Assembly (NCBI GenBank): GCA_039545355.1
Contig: BCJJ01000002.1
Location: forward strand, 1,955,518-2,019,517
DNA from: Trichosporon coremiiforme
Taxonomy: Eukaryota; Basidiomycota; Tremellomycetes; Trichosporonales; Trichosporonaceae
Length of the DNA stretch: 64,000 nt
Reading direction: 5' to 3'
In this document: piece after piece, positions 58,892 to 64,000 of the stretch
Position numbering within the stretch: position 1 is the stretch's first letter
Layout: each line of letters begins with the position of its first letter
Notes under the pieces: generated by a model
Told to the model about the DNA's origin: nothing
Database searches by the model: none
Seen by the model: the letters and a program-made list of their open reading frames with translations, nothing else
Translations under genes and position numbers: made by a program

Positions 58892-60757
58892 ATGAAGACG
58901 CCAAGCAGCATGGCGGGCGGAGCGCTCCTGCTCGCGCTCGCAGGACAGGTTTCGGCGCAACAGGCGGCGGGCTCGTTCAAAGTCGTCACGGACACCCTCG
59001 CCAGTGCCATGATGCTGTTCCTCGGCCCCGCCAACAAACTCTACGTGCTCGACAAGACGGAGCGGAATCCGACAAAGGCGCCGGGGAAGACCCATCCGGC
59101 GTGGGCGAGTGTGATCGACCTGGACACGTTCAAGTCGGAGCCGCTGGACGTACGCACGAACACGTTCTGTGCCGGTGGCACTGTTCTTGGTAACGGAACA
59201 TGGCTGAACGTCGGCGGCAACAAGGCCGTGAAGGAGGGAGGTCAGGACGCTGGACCGTTAGGCTCGGCAGCGCGCGTGGACGGCGACAACGTGTACGGCG
59301 ACGTCGACGGCGGCAAGGCAGTGCGTGTGCTCGACTGCGACAACGCGGGCGAATGCACCTGGTACGACAACGCACGCAACTACATGAAGTTTGAGCGGTG
59401 GTACCCGACGCTCGAGACGCTCGAGGATGGAAGCGCGATGATCATGGCCGGCTGCATCGACGGCGGCTACGTGAACGACCGGAACCAGGACAACCCGACG
59501 ATCGAGTACTTCCCGAAGCACACGCCACAGAACACCAACTGGTTCGGCGTCGACCAGGAGCTGATCGAGCTGCAGATTCTCGACCGCACCCTCCCGCTCA
59601 ACCTGTACCCGCTCATCTGGCTGCTGCCGTCCGGCAACGTCTTCATCCAGGTCGGTCTCGAGGCTGAGATTTTCGACTACAAGCGCGGCATCGAGATGCC
59701 GATCGAGAACATCCACGGTGGCGTCCGGGTGTACCCCGCGTCGGCCGGAACCGTCACGTTCCCGCAGACGCCGGCGAACAACTGGACGCTGACGATCCTC
59801 TTCTGCGGCGGCACGGACAAGGACGGCTCGGTTCAAACGTGGACGGCGCAGAACCCCGAGCCTATCGTCGACTGGGCCACGTCGCAGAGCTGCGTCAAGA
59901 TTAGCCCCGACGTCGACGTGACGTGGCTCGACGACGACAACCTCCCCGGCGGCCGGTCCATGGGCCAGTTCGTCAACCTCCCGGATGGCCGCTTCCTCTT
60001 CCTGAACGGCGCCGGCAAGGGCACGGCCGGCTACGGCAACGGCTCGGACTGGACAATCGGCCAGGCGTACGCCGACGACCCGCAACTGACAGCGTACTAC
60101 TTTGACCCTAAGGCTCCAGCGGGCGCCCGTTTCCAGGAGGCTGGCTCGTCGAATATCCCGCGCATGTACCACTCGACTGCGACGCTGCTTCCGGACGGTT
60201 CCATCGCCGTTGCCGGCTCGAATCCGAACGCCGACTACGTCGACCCGACGAACTTCCCGTCCGACCCGCACCCGAACTACAAGTACGGCACCGAGATGCG
60301 GATGGAGATCTTCTACCCCGACTACATGGACAAGGCGCGCCCGGAGCCCAAGGGCCTTCCGGAGCAGCTGACCTACGGCGGGCCGTACTTCAATGTTTCG
60401 CTGAGCAAGGCCGATCTCGGCGGCAAGACTGTCAACATCAACGCGACGCGCGCCGTCGTCATCCGCACCGGGTTTAGCACACATGCGATGAACATGGGCC
60501 AGCGCCACGTCGAGCTCGCGACCAGCTTCACGACGACGCTAGACGGCGACGCAACCCTCCACGTCGCCCAGATGCCGCCGAATCCGGCCATTCTCGCGCC
60601 GGGCCCCGCACTCCTCTTCATCGTCGTCGACGGCGTGCCGAGTAAGGGCTCATATGTCATGATCGGGGACGGGATCATTGGCAACCACAACATCCAGCCG
60701 GAGAGCGAGCTCCCGCAGAGCTCCATCTCGTACGATCAGTGGCATATGGGCGCGTAA
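58892..60757 (+). CDS. Secreted glyoxal oxidase-type copper radical oxidase (AA5_1)
   Basis: A single exon of 621 residues. A signal peptide is clear (MAGGALLLALAGQVSAQ, cleavage likely after SAQ). The copper radical oxidase pattern is complete: Cys93 in NTFCAGGTVLGNG and Tyr171 in ERWYPTLETLEDGSAMIMAG would form the thioether cofactor, and Tyr426/His427 in PRMYHSTATLLPDGSI and His531 in GFSTHAMNMGQRHVEL would bind copper. The C-terminal domain (PGPALLFIVVDGVPSKGSYV) is the usual DUF1929-like fold. Such enzymes oxidise aldehydes such as glyoxal and methylglyoxal to acids and make hydrogen peroxide outside the cell. Asn-x-Ser/Thr sites occur. No GPI or WSC segment is visible. The substrate is inferred. 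The gene converges on AlaRS. Confidence 0.95.
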   Translation: MKTPSSMAGGALLLALAGQVSAQQAAGSFKVVTDTLASAMMLFLGPANKLYVLDKTERNPTKAPGKTHPAWASVIDLDTFKSEPLDVRTNTFCAGGTVLGNGTWLNVGGNKAVKEGGQDAGPLGSAARVDGDNVYGDVDGGKAVRVLDCDNAGECTWYDNARNYMKFERWYPTLETLEDGSAMIMAGCIDGGYVNDRNQDNPTIEYFPKHTPQNTNWFGVDQELIELQILDRTLPLNLYPLIWLLPSGNVFIQVGLEAEIFDYKRGIEMPIENIHGGVRVYPASAGTVTFPQTPANNWTLTILFCGGTDKDGSVQTWTAQNPEPIVDWATSQSCVKISPDVDVTWLDDDNLPGGRSMGQFVNLPDGRFLFLNGAGKGTAGYGNGSDWTIGQAYADDPQLTAYYFDPKAPAGARFQEAGSSNIPRMYHSTATLLPDGSIAVAGSNPNADYVDPTNFPSDPHPNYKYGTEMRMEIFYPDYMDKARPEPKGLPEQLTYGGPYFNVSLSKADLGGKTVNINATRAVVIRTGFSTHAMNMGQRHVELATSFTTTLDGDATLHVAQMPPNPAILAPGPALLFIVVDGVPSKGSYVMIGDGIIGNHNIQPESELPQSSISYDQWHMGA

Positions 60758-60961
60758 GGGTTGTCAGAGTAGTTATCAATGTAGACGTTTCTGTTTGTTC
60801 CTCAGTCTTTCAGGACCATCATCATCACCGTAATCCCTGTGTGTGCAATAGAGCCCGTAGACAGTATATGGGTCATGGCTCGTGTGCTTAAAGCTGTTGC
60901 AAGTGACGGTCCGACAAGTCCCTGCATTCAGATGCTAACGAATCTACTTTTCACCCAGAGT
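60758..60961. other. Convergent 3' flanks, glyoxal oxidase / AlaRS
   Basis: Only 204 bp separate the two stop codons, so both 3' UTRs must be short or overlap. No clear terminator or poly(A) consensus is seen. Confidence 0.5.
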
Positions 60962-63900
60962 TTACTGCTTCGAGGCGAGGTAAGTCTTCTTGGCCTCGTC
61001 CATGGCGGCGTCGAGCTTGTCGACGTTCATGCCGACGCCGGTCGCGGCCTCGTCCTTGCCACCACCCTTTCCGCCGATGATCTTGGACACGTCCTGGAGC
61101 CAGGTCTTGGCGTTGAACGCCTTGGAGACCTCGTCCTTGGGGAGGAAGTTGAGGTGCGCGACCTTGCCGCCGGCCTCGTCGACGGAGAACGCGTACACGG
61201 CCTTCTTGGCGGCCTTGGCGGCCGTCTGGGCGGCAGAGAGAATCTTGCTGTTGCCTTGGGCCGAGGGGAAGGAGGCGACGTACACGTTCTCGTTCGGGTG
61301 CTCGGCGAAGTACTGCTTGATGTCGTCCGTGACGAGCTTCTGGGCAGCGGCGGTCTGCGCCTTGGCGGCCGCGGCGAGCTCGGCGGTCAGCTTGTTGTAG
61401 CGCTCCTGGTGCGCGAGCTTGTTCAGGACCGAGATGCCCGACTGGCCGAGCTCCTGCGGGATCGGCTTGAGGGCCGCTTCGCGCTCCTTCGGCTCCATAT
61501 TGGCGATGCGGTCGAGCTTGCGTCCGAACTCGGCGCTCTTGCGCTGCACCTCGGCAGCCTCGTGGCCCGTGACGGCGACCATGCGGCGGATGCCCTTGGC
61601 GATCGACGACTCCTCGACAATGACAAACTCCTTGATGTCATCCGTCTTGGCGACGTGCGTGCCACCGCAGAACTCGATCGACGTCGTCGCCCACTTCGGG
61701 TCCTCGATGTTCTTCTCAATGTCCTCGAGCGGGAAGCCGATCGAGACGACACGGACGGGGTCGGGGTAGCGCTCGCCGAAGACCGCACGGAGACCGGGAA
61801 TCTTCTGCGCGGTGGCGAGGGGAAGCTCCTTCGAGTACACGGCAAGCGCCTTCTTGATCTCGGCGTTACAGAGGTCCTCGATCTTCTTCAGGTCAGCGGG
61901 CGAGATGGCCTTGTTGTGGCTGAAATCGAAGCGGAGCTTGGTAGGGGCAACGAGCGAACCCTTCTGGTCGATGCTGTCGCCGAGAACATCGCGGAGGGCA
62001 AAGTTCAGGATGTGGGTACCGGTGTGGTTGTTGCGGATGGGCCAGCGGCGAAGCTCGTCAATCGTGCAGATGACCTCGTCGTTGAGCTTGAGTTCGCCCT
62101 CCTCGAGACGGCCGACGTGGAGAACGTAACCGTTGTAGACCTGGACGTCCTCAACCTTGAACTCAGCCAGGCCGTCGATGGCAATAACACCAGTGTCGTA
62201 CTCCTGGCCACCAGACTCGGCGTAGAAGTTGGTCTTGTCGAGCAGGATACCGAACGGCTCGCCCTCGGGAACATCCTTGGTTGACTCGTAGAACTTGGAC
62301 TGGTGGTAGATAGCCTTGACGGCGGCCGAGATGTCGCCCTTCTTGTACTTGAAGTCGTCGTCGGTCTTGGGGACGGCGTCGTTGGCCTCGAGCGCACCGA
62401 GGTCGTGGACGTCAAACTTAACACCGCCGGCGGCGCCCTTCTTGCCGCCAGCCTTGGAGGCCTCGAGCGACTCGAGACGAGCCTTCTCGAACGCGGCCTC
62501 GTCAATCTTGAGACCACGCTCCTCGGCCATGATCTGGGTAAGGTCGACGGGGAAGCCGTAGGTGTCGTACAGGCGCCAGGTGTCGCGACCGGCGAGGGTC
62601 TTGTCACCGGCAGCGGCGGCCTCAGCGTACTTGTTGAAGAGGATCTCTCCACGCTTCAGGGTACGGGCGAACGACTGCTCCTCCTCGTCGAGAATCTCCT
62701 TGAGCTCGGGGATCTTCTTGGTGACCTCGGGGAAGATCTCCTTGAGGGTCTCGACGGTGGTGTCGACGAGCGACGAGAAGAAGGTACCCATCTCAGCGCC
62801 GAACTTGGAGTTGGCGTAACGGACACCACGACGGAGGATACGACGGAGGACGTAACCACGGCCGTCCTTGTCGGGAACACCACCGTCGGAGATGGCGATG
62901 GTGAGGGTACGGATGTGGTCAGCGATGACACGGTAAGCAGTGTCGATGCCGTCCTTGTCGTCGGCACCGAGCTTGCCCTCGTAAGGGCGGGCACCAGTAA
63001 GCTCCTGGATGCGTTTGAAGATCGGGGTGAAAACGTCAGTGTCGTAGTTCGAGCTAACGTTGTGGAGGACGGAAACGAGACGCTCAAAGCCCATACCAGT
63101 GTCGATGTGGGTGGCAGGGAGGGGACGGAGAGACCCGTCGTTCTCGCGGTTGTACTGGATGAACACATTGTTCCAGATCTCGAGAACGTCAGGGTCGTCC
63201 ATGTTGACGAGGTGAGCAGCCTCGCGTCCGCCGATGCGGTCAAAGTGAATCTCCGAGCAAGGTCCACAGGGGCCGGTGGCACCCATCTCCCAGAAGTTGT
63301 CCTTGGCGTTTCCAGGGAGGATGTGGCTCTCGGGAACACCAAGGTCCTGCCAGATCTTCTTGGCCTCGAGGTCGGGCTCAAGGCCCTGGGCGGCGTCACC
63401 CTCGAAGTAGGTGACGTAGAGACGGTCCTTGGGGAGACCGTAGACACGGGTGAGGAGGTCCCAGGCCATGGTCAGGGCGCCGAGCTTGAAGTAGTCGCCG
63501 AACGACCAGTTTCCGAGCATCTCGAAGAACGTGTGGTGGTACGAGTCCTTGCCGACGTCGTCGAGGTCATTGTGCTTTCCTCCGGCACGGATACACTTCT
63601 GCGAGTTGACGGCACGCGAGAGCTTGGCAAGGTCCGACTTGGGGTCCGCGGTTCCAAGGAAGAGAGGCTTGTACTGGTTCATACCCTACAAAAGCTGTCA
63701 GCATCATTCGGTGGCAAACGTAGAAGAGTCGAGACGTGTGTCGGTTGAATCATCGGCCAAGTCCGACACAACCACACTGCAGGATTTTCTACTCACAGCG
63801 TTGGCGAAGAGGAGCGTATCATCGTCGAACGGGATCGAGCCGGACGAGGGCCAGAAGGTGTGCTCAAATCCGGGCTGCTTCACGAAGTAGTCGATGAAGG

Positions 63901-63994
63901 TGGAGCGGACCTTGGCAGCGGGCCAGTCCTCAGGCGAGGGCCACTTGGCGGGGGCGGTGGTAGGGACGGTGGGCTTGGATTCTCTGCGGGACAT
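60962..63994 (-). CDS. ALA1: Alanyl-tRNA synthetase
   Basis: Two exons join in phase at [13 protein letters not shown]: 63994-63797 and 63685-60962, giving 973 residues. The class II catalytic domain is at the N-terminus ([20 protein letters not shown], then [20 protein letters not shown], with [14 protein letters not shown]). The editing domain has [15 protein letters not shown] (about residue 620) and [13 protein letters not shown] (about residue 739), the zinc-binding His/Cys motifs that clear Ser- and Gly-tRNA. The C-Ala domain ends the protein. Many fungi make cytosolic and mitochondrial forms from one gene by alternative starts; the ATG is only 6 bp from the window edge, so an upstream mitochondrial start cannot be judged. 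Length fits the family. Confidence 0.96.
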
Positions 63995-64000
63995 GTTGCC

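Noticed and set aside
60839..63748. Two 481-codon plus-strand ORFs opposite the alanyl-tRNA synthetase gene
   Set aside because: They are shadows of a strongly biased, conserved gene on the other strand and show no domain of their own.

Overview
The window is a GC-rich piece of a fungal nuclear genome. Three things point to a basidiomycete yeast of the Tremellomycetes, possibly Trichosporonales (the order is inference). Most introns are very short (about 33 to 60 nt) with GTGAGT or GTAAGT donors and a CTGAC or CTAAC branch-like motif just before the acceptor. Genes are interleaved on both strands without operons. The gene set also fits: Rim101/PacC, glyoxal oxidase, Msc2, Vps39 and a GID4 homologue. 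I see no prophage, CRISPR array, rRNA or convincing tRNA. I reconstructed 17 genes with good support by joining exons on splice signals and reading phase, and one more stays weak.

Layout. 1-2441 (-): F-box/LRR-like protein running off the left edge. 3702-4685 (-): uncharacterised acidic protein. 4686-12179: a 7.5 kb stretch without a convincing gene, ending in an unusual in-frame CTGACAC array. 12180-13270 (-): macro-domain protein with a mitochondrial-type leader, head to head with a Vps39/Vam6 homologue (13517-16997, +). 17171-19201 (-): Msc2-type zinc transporter. 20394-23678 (-): RhoGEF. 27509-30373 (+): an 891-residue protein of unknown function. 34331-36487 (+): Rim101/PacC, with seven copies of the PacC recognition hexamer packed upstream. 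37260-38107 (-): THOC5-like, head to head with mitoribosomal mL43 (38526-39154, +). 39475-40867 (-): PHOSPHO-type phosphatase. 41619-43325 (-): glutaminase with a STAS domain. 44155-44289: a 135 bp G homopolymer. 45052-46926 (-): asparagine synthetase. 48123-49580 (+): GID4. 50329-50914 (+): weak gene. 52750-55543 (+): SulP anion transporter with 13 exons. 55992-56954 (-): MARVEL-like membrane protein. 58892-60757 (+): glyoxal oxidase. 60962-63994 (-): cytosolic-type alanyl-tRNA synthetase.

The genes are mostly housekeeping and do not form a metabolic cluster. Loose themes are nitrogen and amino-acid metabolism (glutaminase, asparagine synthetase, AlaRS), endomembrane and vacuole function (Vps39, Msc2, MARVEL, SulP) and pH or nutrient regulation (Rim101, GID4). 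The most striking non-coding signals are the GCCAAG cluster before Rim101, the G homopolymer, the CTGACAC array and 8-12 bp minisatellites in many intergenic spacers.
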